A stretch of 64,000 nt of DNA from Hepsetus odoe (Eukaryota; Chordata; Actinopteri; Characiformes; Hepsetidae): assembly GCA_017165825.1 (NCBI GenBank), contig CM029384.1, positions 8,931,062 to 8,995,061 of the forward strand, read 5' to 3'. The position numbers and the translations under genes were made by a program. How positions within the stretch are numbered: the stretch's first letter is position 1; every line of letters begins with the position of its first letter. Of the stretch, positions 36,132-47,840 are shown piece after piece. The notes under the pieces were generated by a model. It saw only the letters and a list, made by a program, of their open reading frames with translations. It did no database searches and was not told where the DNA came from.

Positions 36132-36731
36132 TTAAGATTTAAAAAACATAGAAGAAAGTTGAAAGGAACATTTATTTGTAGTCTTACTGTTTGTATTACA
36201 CATATATTGTATTGCAGTAAGTTTGTGGAGAACTTGTGTAAATCCAGTTGAATAGCTTTGGTACAGTACTATGCACACATTAAGAACTCTGGCACCCTCT
36301 TTAACTCCATGTCCAAAATGCTGTCCAATCTCTGCTATAGTAATATACAGTTTACAAACAATTAAAAAAAAAGATTTACAAACTGACTGTGCACATAAGC
36401 ACTTTTGCTGTTCATATGGATTTTCAGTGTAGTTGACTGGGCTCAATGATATTGGTGAGTTTTTGAAGACTTGTATAATGCACTTGTTCATTATAACCAA
36501 CTCACAAAAACCAACATTCTTCAAGCCTGGTCTGAAAGCAAGGACCATCTCTACTAAACCTTTTTGCAATTTGATATTTTTAATTCCTCCAGAGAAGTCC
36601 AGCATATTGTAGAGTCCAAGAGTTATAACTTTATCACTCATGTTCAGTTTGTCCTTTGGTAGCCTTACCACAGCCGTGCTGTTGTGCATTACTGTTGTGG
36701 TGGGTGCTGAATATTGATCAGAATAGCCCAA
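36132..36731 (-). other. Unexplained 199-codon open reading frame
   Basis: The longest uninterrupted frame in the window (ATG at 36731), which is unusual for AT-rich intergenic DNA. The N-terminal half looks protein-like, with an N-glycosylation motif followed by AVVRLPKDKLNMSDK and ITLGLYNMLDFSGG. The C-terminal half is Cys-, Phe- and Lys-rich and less convincing. There is no signal peptide at the ATG and no family I recognise. It could be an exon remnant or retrocopy of a secreted or receptor ectodomain, or chance. No good flanking splice sites were established. Confidence 0.3.
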
Positions 36732-37317
36732 AGAATTCTAATTTCATATGATTCTTTTAAAATAAATCTGATTTGCATTAACAAAATTTTGTTTCTAAGT
36801 TCAGCAGGCTGTTGACTAAGTGGCCTCTGGCAAAATGAAATAAAATAAATAGTATTTTTTAGATGAAATGTGAAATGCCATGTGCATTATATAAACATGC
36901 ATACCGCAAGTGAAGCTACCTGTGTATTATTAATTAAAATAATAGTAATTTTTCCAAGCATCTGCAAATACACAAGATGTTAACTTCATGATGTTTCCTA
37001 TAGATCTGTTGCTTTATCTTTGGACTCAGGCTATTGGCAGTATACCTTTGGCAGACAGGATCCATGTCACCATGTCTTTGTAGAGCTTGATAACTTCATG
37101 TTAAGATTTTTTCCCTCCATTTTTAATGAAGTTTAATATTAAAATGACTTGAGTACAAGCTTGTTGAGGTTGTTAAATTGCTGACTTCTTTTGATTATTT
37201 TGTTCAATACAAAACAAATATTAACCAATAGGGATTTAGGGGCTGGAGTTCATGGGCTCTCATACAATAGGAGGTAGTGACAATGACAGCAGCAGGAAAC
37301 AATGGCTACATCGGGTC

Positions 37318-37525
37318 AGCGGGGGCCTACCCTGGGAGTTGGTTAGGGAGTTGTCCCAGATTGGAAGATTGTGGGTTTGATTCCCTCACCAGTAGGTTAC
37401 CCTGAGGGACTGTCCCAGTCACTGCTCCCTGGGTGCTTTCATTAGCTGTCCCTTGCTGTATTTGTGAAACACAGAGGTTGAATTTACTTGTGTTGTGCTG
37501 CGTTTCACAATGACAAGGGTGAAAC
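37318..37525 (+). mobile_element. tRNA-derived SINE
   Basis: Plus-strand copy with TTGGTTAGGGAGTTGTCCC head, GGTTTGATTCCC B box, AGTAGGTTACCCTGAGG, CACTGCTCCCTGGGTGC, TTGCTGTATTTGTG, and the end TTTCACAATGACAAGGGTG. Confidence 0.8.
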
Positions 37526-37742
37526 CCAGCACTCTCACTCATGTAAATTTTTTGTTGATGCATTTTTTTTTGTTTTTTTTTATGCGTCTTGATCTAAAGT
37601 CATCCGTATGACTTGCTAAGGCAACATTGAATTTTAACACAAGATGGCAGTAGATGCCTTAATATTTTAATTGTAGTCACACAAGATATTAGAATAACAC
37701 TTCATCTAAGAATATCAAGAAGCTTTAGAGTGTTTAGCTTTA

Positions 37743-37743
<1 letters not shown>

Positions 37744-37774
<31 letters not shown>
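37744..37774. repeat. (CA)n microsatellite
   Basis: About 15 CA units just left of duplicated block B. Confidence 0.93.
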
Positions 37775-37776
<2 letters not shown>

Positions 37777-37814
37777 TAACAGCACAAGAGGTTCTGGTGT
37801 TTTAATCACATATA

Positions 37815-38690
37815 GGTTTCCTTTACAGAAAAAGGTAAAATATTAACTGATTAACTGCTTTTAATGAATGAACACATACAGCTACAGCAACAGCAATGCA
37901 TACATAAATGTATCCCTAAATCTAGCAATCTGATGTCATAATCCACACATGGACAATACAGAGAGATGGCGGGACAGTGGTCAAGGCTAAAACGTTTCAA
38001 TTCATGAGAAAGATAGAAAGTGAAGATAGAAAGTGAGAGAAGAAATAAAGATTCTGTAAATGCTATTGCTATGCTATTACTGAGATAAAAAGGTCTCTAC
38101 CTGTATCTTTCATATTAGCTAATGCAAGGCTACCAAAGGGAAATGAGAAAATGACTGGATGTTAAGAACCTAGAGATGAAACATTTCTTCCTGAACTCAA
38201 CACGCTTCTCCTTTCAAATGAACAACTGCAGCTTGTGATCTCTAGATCAAACAGGTCTCATCAAACAGCGTTATGAATTACACAGGGATATAGGGACACA
38301 CCACACTCGCTATCTTTCACAAACTCATTGCTTTATCTAAAATTGAATGTTTTGGAGAGTTGAAACTGTGTTGAGATCCACTTTAATACAATTGGGTGCT
38401 TTTATACATTAAAAATGAAAATATTTACATGACAAATTTCCAACCTTTTTAAATCCCTTGGAAATTAACAGCCTGTTTTTTTTTACTGTACCTGTAAGAT
38501 ATTTTGATTTCTTAGATGCATATTTCTTCAGATTACTTGGATCGCAATATATTTCGATTAAATAAATTTAGGTTGCAGGGATTAAGAGATGAAACACAGA
38601 TGCAGGGAGTGGCAGGAAGCATTTAAAGGTAGAACTGATGTGCAGCTTGAAGGTTTTTATGTAACACAGGGACCAAAGACTAGGGCAGGG
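37815..38690. repeat. Diverged duplicated block, copy B
   Basis: Partner of 34046-34620, 3.8-4 kb away in the same orientation: AGGTTTCCTTTACAGAAAAA, ACAGCAATGCATACATAAAT, AATCTAGCAATCTGATGTC, GAGAAAATGACTGGATG, AATAAATTTAGGTTGCAGGG, GGGAGTGGCAGGAAGCATT and GTGCAGCTTGAAGGTTTTT. It contains about 300 extra bases relative to copy A. Confidence 0.65.
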
Positions 38691-38699
38691 AAATGATTG

Positions 38700-40750
38700 C
38701 TCTGCCCAGTGCCTCTGACATGCTGTTATCCCTCTGAAGCTGCTCTGTCTCTTTGCCTGCGTGATCTGCACAATCATTGATTTACAGCTTGTGCTCATGC
38801 GCAGTCATCCCCTGACTTCAGTGCTTTTCTCCCAGTCTCTCCACAAAACACTTGTGCCTACCCACCACATATAACACATAGGGCACAACATCAAGTAAGC
38901 AATCCTTCAGAAACAGCATTTTGTTTAGGTGGAAAAACCTTATAGCTGCACATAACCAGCTGATGTCGCCAAGTGTTGTGTTATTCTGGTCACTCTTTTG
39001 GGGTGTGTTTCTCCTTGTGCACTCCACAGCATCTTATTATACAAGCAGAACCCTCTCCTAGAGATGCACATGCCCATGCACGCCCACCCACTAAAGCATG
39101 CAGCAGAGAGCAATAGACGGAATAGAGAAGCATCCTATTTGCGCTTAATATTGCATGTTAGCAGTCTAGAGCAAAAGCTCAGTGGCGCAGGCTAAATCAA
39201 ATATTCATCTTCTATCCCTCCATCCGTCCCCACTTTTCTTGCCTGCTGTCTTGGATTTTATGATTTTTACAAGTTGTTTGTTGAACAATGGATTTTCTTT
39301 TAACGCTTTGTCCGCATAGGGACTTCATAAGACATGCATGAAAACTCCAGAACTTACTTAAAAAACTATAAACGAATACTTTGCTTATGTCAGTATTAGT
39401 TGGATGACTAAGGTGTTTAGGTGAGATAAGATGTTGCTTGATTTATTGCATTTTGTCATGTCCTGCCACTTTTTAAAAAAACAAAATGTTAACTGTTGAT
39501 TTTTTAGTTTGTCTTTTGGCCAAGTCTCCACTTTGTGATCAAATACACATAAATTCACCCCTTTGGTTTCCTTTATAACCTCTATTTTTGTAGTTTGTAT
39601 ATTTTTGATAAAACGCAGTATCTTCACCTTGACACCTGGATTACATATTTTTGTATGTATTGCTCTCTTTTTTTTACTACAAAGATTTAGAAAGTATTTG
39701 AAGGCAATAAGTTTTGGAAACCACATAGTTTGCGCAACTCTAAAGCGGTGTTCTTTGTTTGAGTTTGTCTACTGTCCACGCCAAAAGATAGACCCGTTCT
39801 TTTGAAGGCAAGCATGTTATTTCTCCCATGGTACATTCACTCACTGCCTGCCCATGAATATTTTATTTACTCAACTGGGTGCATGTCAATCAGTGTGTGT
39901 GAGTGAGAGAGAGTCATAGAGAGAGAAGTGCTGGATAAAAAATGAAGTGGAGATACTTTTTGTAATAAAAACAACTCATAAACCATATGGGTGAGTGTGG
40001 AAGTACTGGGGGATTGAGAGAAAAAACAATCAGCATCTTCCTCATATGTTCTGATCCAACTCTTTTTTCAGAGCTGATGTACATGTGTTTTTTTTTCCCC
40101 CCACACCTCATCATTTTCATAGACAGTACACATTAAAGGCATACGCGCGCACACATAGTTATGCAACCTCAGTGTAATCCCACTCTGTATTATTACAGAA
40201 TTACAGAATGCCCTATTCATCCTTTATTGAAGTGCACATTCTTTTTCCATATGCTGTCATCACCCTGTGTTATCTCACTGTTTGGCAGGATTATTTTGTA
40301 TGTATCCTCCCATCTTGAATTGAAGGACTATATTGCATTACTGCATATATTCCACTAATTCTGTTTCTCGACAACAAACTATCCAAGTTTATGTCTCAGC
40401 ATTGAGAGCCCTTCATATGTCTCCTTGCCCTTTGCCTTCTCCTCCACCATAATTCTGTCTACTAAAGCCAAAAAAGCTTAGAATTTTGTCAAAGGGATAA
40501 TTCCATGTAGGTAGGGTAGTTGCACTGAAGTACATAATCAGAAAAGGCTCATGGTGACTGGACCCTCTCATGTGTTCACTGGACTCATAAAATAAGTCTA
40601 AATAATCTGTTACTGGTAAGTGATGTCGATGATTTTAAGCTTAGCAATGCATTCTTTAAAAATACCACTGTGAGAACTGTCATCTTAGATACCCCCACAT
40701 TAATTAGTTGGCACTGCTGACAAAATTATTTAAGTGTATTAATAAGTAAT
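38700..40750. other. Intergenic stretch, nothing recognised
   Basis: AT-rich sequence without a recognisable gene, repeat family or RNA. Only short chance open frames are present. Confidence 0.5.
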
Positions 40751-40754
40751 CATA

Positions 40755-41532
40755 CACTGTGGGGCCAAAAGTGTTTGGACTGAATATCACAACTATTTGA
40801 GTTTGCTTGATGTCTCATTAATAAATTGCATTTATATGGAGTTGTCTCTCCTTTTTGACTTTGTAACATCCTGCAACCTTTTGTAGCAGCTTTCAATAAA
40901 ATCTTAGGGTGTGTTGGCCCATTCAGTCAAAAGAGCATTAGTGAGATCAATCTCTGATCAAGCCCATAGTCATGCTGGAAAAGCAAAGGGCCTTGTTTTG
41001 ACCTTATTTTGGAACTGGTTAGTCAGGCTACCAGGTAATAAAGCATGGTTGATTACTCTGGAGAGCTACATTGACTCCAGTGGTGATGTGCCTTACACCA
41101 CTCAGCGGGGCAGCGGTGACCTAGTGGTTAGGGAGTTGTCCCCAGGATTGGAAGATCATGAGTTTGAATCCCTTACCAGTAGGTTGCCCTGCGGTACCCT
41201 TGAACAAGGTACTGTCCCTGTTACCTGCTGCATGTGTGTATATGGATGATACACAGAGGTTAAATTACGTTGAATTTGTGTTGTGCTGTGCTGCGTTTCA
41301 AAACGACAAGATTATTCACTTTCACTCACACCGACACTGCCCATAGTGACTTTACAGATGTTTGCGGCTGCTCAGAAACAGAAAGCCATTTCATTAAGCT
41401 TGATATATGCAGTTCTTGGGCTGCTTTCAGAAAGTAGTTTTAATGCATGGCTTTTTAAAAAATGTTATACATCTAAAGTCTGGCGACTGGAGTATGGCTG
41501 AAAGGTATCCACATACATTTGGCCATGCAGTC
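40755..41532 (+). mobile_element. Non-autonomous DNA transposon with a nested SINE
   Basis: Starts CACTGTGGGGCCAAAAGTG and ends, read on the other strand, with ACTGCATGGCCAAATGTATG, giving terminal inverted repeats of the widespread fish type that begins CACTATATGGCCAAAAGT. The inner left part (GGAGTTGTCTCTCC, GCCCATTCAGTCAAAAGAGC) is also typical of that family. No transposase is encoded. A SINE copy occupies the middle (41105-41330), so the transposon is the older insertion. The superfamily assignment is from memory and uncertain. Confidence 0.75.
41105..41330 (+). mobile_element. tRNA-derived SINE nested in a DNA transposon
   Basis: GGGGCAGCGGTGACCTAGTG head with A box, GAGTTTGAATCCC B box, GGTACCCTTGAACAAGGTAC, TGCTGCATGTGTG, ending TTTCAAAACGACAAGA. 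It is inserted in the element at 40755-41532. Confidence 0.85.
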
Positions 41533-43196
41533 CCTAAAGGTTACAAAAAAAGTAGAAACCCAGGTAAACCACCCTGTCCCTCTTTAGTGTCTGGGGTGTC
41601 AGTGCTGCTTTCTATCCTTTCATTAAGCTGTTTTTGATTTTTTTCCCCACTCATTCACATGCTTCTCTGTCTCTTCCTTACCTGTGTCTCCCACCAGGTC
41701 CTCTCCCCTAAATGACCTTTTCCCTCTGTTATAGAGCTTTGAGAAGCAGTGTGAAAGATCCTCCAGCTTCCCTACTGAGAGTCCACCTGTCCAGCAACAA
41801 ATAGCTATAAATACCTGTATTGGCAGTTCTGGGATCATTTAAGAGCATTGCATGTTAGATAGAGATCATCTAAACAAACTGGTTTCAGATCAGATAGGAG
41901 AGAAGAAATGAGAGAAGAATGGAGACAGGTGGTGAATTACCTGAAAAAGAAGTTATAGATGGAAATGCCTTGGTGTGGACATAAGGGAAAGGAGGGAAAA
42001 AAACGATGAAAAGAATGCAGATATAGCATGTCTGGAGCATGCCAGGATACAGAGCAGATTGTCAGGAACTCAGAGTGAAAGAAGCAGTCAAAGGGCAGAG
42101 AGAGAAGGGATATAAAGGGAGAGCATATATAAAAACAAGTATTAATTAAATTTTTTTAGCTGAGTCAAACACAGTCAAAACACCCCGTAGCAGCCCTTTA
42201 ACCACAGAAAATACAGACTGCACAGTACTGACATACTTTGCATATATTTTTGCTGATATACCACTATCTGAAAACACACCTCTGCTGGAGACAGAAAAGG
42301 GAGAGAAATTGCTTCACAAGTGGTTTTAAAGGTTTCCTCTGCCCTGCTAAGGAAAGAATTTTCACAGAACAATCAACGTTGATAAATTATTGAACAAGGA
42401 TCCAAAGAAGTATAACTGTAACAAACATTTTAGGACCGTTTTAAGTTTACTGCTTGAAAATCTTGAAACTGATTTGATTAGTTTTTCTTGTTGGTCTATA
42501 TACTACAATACTCCACAACAACCAAAAAGGTTTTGGGAGTGATTTGTAAATTAAAACAAACAAAACTGCTTAGATTTCAAAGAACCAAAAAATAGCTCCA
42601 CAATATTACACTGCCACCACCATGCTTGATTATAGGAATAAATGAGGTGATTACCAGGTTCTGGTTTCCTCTACACTTTGTTGTTAAATCTGACAAGAAC
42701 AGTCAAACCTGTGCCTTTTAGTGAGGAATGGTTTCTGTTCCACTCCATGGAATTTCTTGAGTTTCCTTCAAGATAAATAAATTAAGTATGTATGTGTGTC
42801 CATATGTATGTATGTATGTAGGCCTCAGTGGAGCGCTGTACTGTTATTACTCAATTAGGTTCATTCATGGTTTCATATACGGTCCTACAGGTATGAAAAA
42901 AAAATCTCATGCCTAAGTTTTTTCCCCCTCTAAAATACACCAACTGTAAGACATTCTATAAGAAGATGTTTGCCTCTCCTTATGTCCCATTAATTCTATT
43001 CAACAGTATTGTATGTAGAATAATGAGAGCAACTTGAATACATCGTAAAATGTACATAAAATTTGGAAAACTTGAAAATGTAAGATGTTCCTCTGTGTCA
43101 AAGAAATCTCTCCAGTGAATTTTCCTTCTTATCCAACCTGTTTTTGAAATGCAAGCAATGCACATCCTACAAATAAGTACTGAGGCCATACATTAA

Positions 43197-43275
43197 GAAA
43201 AAAAAGAAAAAAAGGAAAAAAAAGGAAAAAAGAAAACAAAGAAAACAAAGAAAACAAAGAAAAAACAAAAAAGAG
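43197..43275. repeat. A-rich AAAG/AAAC low-complexity tract
   Basis: Purine-rich run of AAAAAG and AAAAC units, including four GAAAACAAA repeats. Confidence 0.9.
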
Positions 43276-44600
43276 ATCCAAGATGTACTGACCTTATTTT
43301 TATTTATCTAAAAAGTCTGGGATTTACACTTGTATTCAAATTTTCACAGAGGACACTTCACAAATGCTGGTTTGTTAAAGAAAACAAGAAAGTGGGGTGC
43401 AAAAGACACCCACTACAACAACAAAAAAGAAAAGAACAGTAAGAGAGAGCGGCAGGGAGGAAGTGGTTTGAAACAGATGGCATGGCAGCCCACCCAGAGA
43501 ACGATGCTACTGTCAGCCAAAAGACTGAAGAAGAGGAGGTGGAGTGGGGGGCAGACAGAGACTGAGATACAGAGAGACATGGAGGGGCATTGCTGAGAGT
43601 GGTGCATGTAATTTTAAAGCAATGTCTGAGATGCTGGGAAAGAGAACAACAATCAACCACTTTTCATGTAAGATAAAAATTATAACATGCATCCTGAACC
43701 AGCAGTTAAACAACTGAAATATAATTTTCTTTGGGAGGTGTAGCACCATATATAGGCTTCTTTTCTGTGCTAATGACTATTGAAGTGAGATGGGGCATAT
43801 AAATGCTTTTAACTCTTAAACCGGTAAGTTAGATCCAGACTCTTTAGAGCAATAGATCACCAGCACCAGAACTGGCAACCCTTGTTTAGAAAAGTTATAT
43901 TTTGGTTCCCTAAAGAATGGAGGATTCAAAAGGCTGTGCTTAAGATTCTCAGTTGAAAGAAACAACTGAGAGGCACAGATTAAAAGTCCACAGATCAAGT
44001 GAAAAAGAAAAATGTGCCACCCGTGTGTTCACACGTCATTCATATTATTTTCTAGAGATCTAACGGACAACAACAACCGTTAAAATAAATTTGGCTGGTT
44101 GGTTTATTCTGTCCTGGAAAGCGGTTCTCAAATCTGTCTCCTGATGACCCGTGTTTTTGATGTAACTAAGCACACCTGTACTCAGTGTTCAATAGTATTA
44201 GTGTTTTGAGAGCTGGGATAAACAATACAGGCTCTATGAAGAGTCATTTTGGCACCTTTAAAAGTAAATCTTCAAATGTTTCATATTTGATCATTAGTGT
44301 CAATGCTACAGTTAAAGGGAAATGTTTCAGACCAGCTTCCTCCCAACAATGCCTTGCAGCATTAGGTTACAGTAAAAATGAAAATAATAAAAATGATTGA
44401 AGATAATGTGAACTGTAAAGGGTCTATGCTGTTAGGTTTCTCTCAAACAAACCTACATAAATTCACATGAACATACGTACATATAAAGTTAAATAGAAAA
44501 AGGACTGCATAGCTTAGACAGTACTGTGAACATGGTATATAAATATATAAAAGTAGGTAGTGCATGAGGGAAGAAAGGAGGAATTGGCCCAAGAATGCTG

Positions 44601-45895
44601 CTAAGAACATTTCCACACACACACAGCCAGACTACCACCGAAGAACATATAAAGTAGATTCTTCACTTCGTGAGTCACCTCGAAACCAAAGCCCTCCCCG
44701 ATCACCACATGCCAGGAACTCCCAAACTTCTTATCCATGGACTCTTTTATCATCTTTGCTGCACTCTGTGAAACAGTGAGACAGGGAAAAAAAATAGGTG
44801 TGAAAATGACTAAGAATCGTGACTCATCTGAAAATGGTTAAGAACAATCAGAATCAGAAAGCTAAAACAGACAAGATGCAGAGCAGTTGTAACATATTAC
44901 TGCAAGGCTAATGTCTAAACACTTCAACCAACCCATCTTAACGGATCAGATTAATGCTTGGTATTGATCGGCATTCATTTCATTATGACAGTAATCTCCA
45001 AATATATCAGGATATCACATATTTATAGTTACCCTTCCATATTTAAGTGAACCACGTCCCCCAGATGTGGTTACTTTTGCAAGAATATCTTCTATGGCGA
45101 GTGCTCTATGACTAAGATTATTTTGCTCTTTCCAGAAAGAAAACTTAATTTAGTTTCTTAATTTAGTTATTCCTATTCCTATCTGAAATACCCATTTCAG
45201 GATGCATTGCAGTTAAATATATATTTCCCATTTCCTATCACCATAGCTACAATTAAAGCAAATTAATTAACAATGCTTTCTTATTATTGACATATGAACT
45301 TCTAGTATAGACAATATCCATAATATATTCTCAAAACCATACTGTGGCACATTATGATGTAGCTTATCATATAACAATAAATAGTGTCCAAATAAAGATT
45401 GTCCAAACCTAATTTAAACATAGCAAACATGATAGAATACATGTTAAAAGGGAGAAAATAATGTGCAGGGTACTGTAACAGTCCAGATGGCTACGCTATG
45501 AGAGTCTGGCGAGATGAAAGTGTATGGACTCTGGTCCAGACTGTGAGGAACTGACAGAACACCCACTAGTGAGGACTTGAAAATAATCTCATGCAAAAAG
45601 TCACTTCCATACACCTCACCCGATTACAATACAATTGCAAAAAAAGTTCTGACCTCATTGTTGGTGGCAAATTTTTCACAGGCTGTAACACAAAGCTCCA
45701 TAGTTTCTACTCTCATCTCTTCAGGCATGTCTGTGTGCTGCAACAGAAACAGAGCAAACACTATATAATATTGTTGGAGTAATATATCTACATTCTTTAC
45801 ACAATGCAATTTCTTACACCCACCCTGATCAGAGGAAAGCTGTGTAGTCTCTTGTAGTCTGCTTCCTCTTTTTTACTTTCCCCAGTTTCTGCCAT
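44601..45895 (-). CDS. dnal4: Dynein axonemal light chain 4 (LC8-like), complete, 106 aa
   Basis: Three coding exons: 45895-45824 (ATG at 45895, 24 codons), 45737-45654 (28 codons) and 44765-44601 (54 codons plus TAG). All junctions are phase 0 with GT/AG borders, and the exon with the ATG begins at an acceptor at 45903. The product is an LC8/DLC-type fold that forms part of the outer dynein arm of motile cilia. Diagnostic stretches are MPEEMRVETMELCVTACEKF, AAKMIKESMDKKFGSSWHVV, GEGFGFEVTHEVKN and FFGGSLAVCVWKCS at the C terminus. The length matches the family's usual 105-106 residues. It lies next to nptxr, as in mammals, and a likely non-coding exon with an RFX-like site is found near 46.9 kb. 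Confidence 0.96.
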
Positions 45896-46881
45896 GTCTC
45901 TTACTAGAGAAAAACAAAACACAATGAGAGATGTAGACAGAATCCCACAGATTTCACAAAGCTCTTAATGAAAATAAAAATCTTTTTTATGACGATAATC
46001 ATCTAGGTGGATGTTGTAGTCAGTGTTAACATTCCTTGTGCCTCAGCTGCACAAACAAGCATCACAATAAAAAAATAATTAGCTATGTGGTGTGAAAATG
46101 GGTGCAGCTGACACCGGACACCAAGAAACAAACATAGGGATTAGCAATAAAATACAGAATCATGCCCTTTTTAAAATGTCATTAAAGCTATGAGCCTTTG
46201 CCCCAGCCCTGCAGATTCCATATACTTCAGCATCAGTTTCTCTATTCAAACGTATATAATTAATCTTTCCTGGCAATCTACAGATCATTTGACAAAATGC
46301 AGCACATAGGAATCTCAGGACTGGGATTAGAAATCAGTGTAGTGTAAGGCAAACAAACTAAAGCTAGAAAAGATGTCAAACAATCAAAGCAGTAAAAAGC
46401 AGTAAACGTTACCATGATGTTATAAAACGTGTCTAATCTTTAAACCTTGCTAAATGCTTCCTCTATGCGAGGTTTTGGACGGCTTTCTGGGCAGCTAAAA
46501 GGTCAGTATTAAGAAATGTATCATTAGCAACAGGCTAACTTTAACCGCTTTCCCCAAACATTAAATCTGCTTTAATAATACAAACAACGAAAAGGAATCG
46601 CGTAAAACAAGGAGAATTTGGGTTTGGGGTGAAATTAAATAATTACGCAGGAAGGTGGAAAAGAGTTCCACATCAGCCCACTAGCAAAGTTTGTTTTTAG
46701 CTAAATGCTAACGTGCTAACCTTGCTCCTCCAGTAGTCTCCGTGCAGAGCAAGTTAACTTACAGTAACATAACGCAATGAAAACGCCTAAAAAGAACTCA
46801 TTAAAATTTTTGAAACATCATAACGTTAAGTGTTTGCGTTTGACGGAATAGTCGCTTTGTTTTGGGGAGAAACAAACTCAC

Positions 46882-46965
46882 CTTAACTACTGTTGACATG
46901 GAGACACGCCAGCCAACCATGGCAACCACTGAAGGTGGAAAAACACGTGATTCTGCGCTTTCCGG
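46882..46965 (-). promoter_or_regulatory. dnal4 non-coding exon 1 and promoter with RFX-like X-box
   Basis: On the minus strand, a consensus donor (TTAAG|GTGAGT) ends a putative 5' UTR exon at 46882, about 1 kb upstream of the ATG exon. Within it, 46926-46913 reads GTTGCCATGGTTGG, which has one perfect RFX half-site (GTTGCC) and a weak second half. A CCGGAA (ETS) core and a CACGTG E-box lie just upstream. RFX sites are the hallmark of ciliary gene promoters. Transcription start not determined; a competing donor (TACT|GTAAGT) exists near 46762. Confidence 0.5.
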
Positions 46966-47122
46966 CTTACATCTGTTGAATCTTTGGAAAACGGTCCGTT
47001 ATTTTAAACAAACGTTATTTGAACAAACTCCTATCTTTGTACTTGTCAAGTATCCACGCACCTTTAGCCAGATGATGTTATGTTTAAATAAATAAATAAA
47101 CAAACACACAAATATATATATC

Positions 47123-47253
47123 CCCATCACTGCTCAACCGGCACAGTGACGATGACGGTACCTTGCTCAAGGGTACCTCAGGGCAACCTACTGATAAGGG
47201 GTTTAAACCCACAACCTTCCGATCCTGTCCACCTTCCTAGCCACAAGGCCACC
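47123..47253 (-). mobile_element. tRNA-derived SINE, 5' half
   Basis: Minus-strand copy containing GGTGGCCTTGTGGCTAGGAA (A box region), AGGTTGTGGGTTTAAACCCC (B box region) and GGTACCCTTGAGCAAGGTAC. The 3' body is missing. Confidence 0.75.
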
Positions 47254-47254
47254 G

Positions 47255-47255
<1 letters not shown>

Positions 47256-47286
<31 letters not shown>
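47256..47286. repeat. (GT)n microsatellite
   Basis: About 15 GT units between a SINE and the palindromic MITE. Confidence 0.93.
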
Positions 47287-47289
<3 letters not shown>

Positions 47290-47305
47290 CATACATTTAT
47301 GAGTA

Positions 47306-47724
47306 CAGTACTGTGCAAAAGTTTTAGGCAGGTGTGAAAAAATGCTGTAAACAAAGAATGCTTTCAGAAAAGGAAGTGTTAATCATTTATTTTCATCAAT
47401 CAACAAAATGCAGTGAATGAACAAAAGAGAAATCTAAATCAAATCAATATTTGGTGTGACCACCCTTTGCCTTCAAAACAGCATCAATTCGTCTAGGTAC
47501 ACTTGCACACAGTTTTTGAAGGAACTCGGCTGGTCCCTGACTTTGTGCAAGTGTACCTAGAAGAACTGATGCTGGTTTGAAGGCAAAAGGTAGTGACACC
47601 AAATATTGACTCACTTTGCATTTTGTAAAATTGATAAAAATAAACAATCATTATTTATATTTTTGAAAGCATTCTTGGTTTACAGCATTTTTTCACACCT
47701 GCCTAAAACATTTGCATAGTACTG
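47306..47724. mobile_element. Foldback (palindromic) mariner-like MITE
   Basis: Begins CAGTACTGTGCAAAAGTTTT and ends with its inverse (CAGTACTATGCAAATGTTTT on the other strand), flanked on the left by TA. The inverted repeat continues through almost the whole 419 bases. For example GGTACACTTGCACA near 47500 pairs with TGTGCAAGTGTACC near 47545, and TTTGCCTTCAAAACAG pairs with CTGGTTTGAAGGCAAA. The arms are about 190 bases with a loop of about 35. No coding capacity. Confidence 0.88.
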
Positions 47725-47727
47725 CGC

Positions 47728-47799
47728 ACACACACACACACACACACACACGTGTTGTTAATTTTATATATAAGACCTATCTACTCTCTTGCAATGTAT

Positions 47800-47840
<41 letters not shown>
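47728..47840. repeat. (CA)n and (GT)n microsatellite pair
   Basis: A CA run at 47728-47752 and a GT run at 47803-47838, in inverted arrangement about 50 bases apart. Confidence 0.92.

Noticed and set aside
42597..42770. Stretch with a TTACACTGCCACCACCATGC phrase recalling non-coding parts of Tc1-like elements
   Set aside because: Only one short phrase is suggestive; no terminal repeats or protein fragment could be found.
47444..47647. 67-codon minus-strand frame resembling a transposase fragment
   Set aside because: Entirely within the palindromic MITE, which has no real coding capacity.
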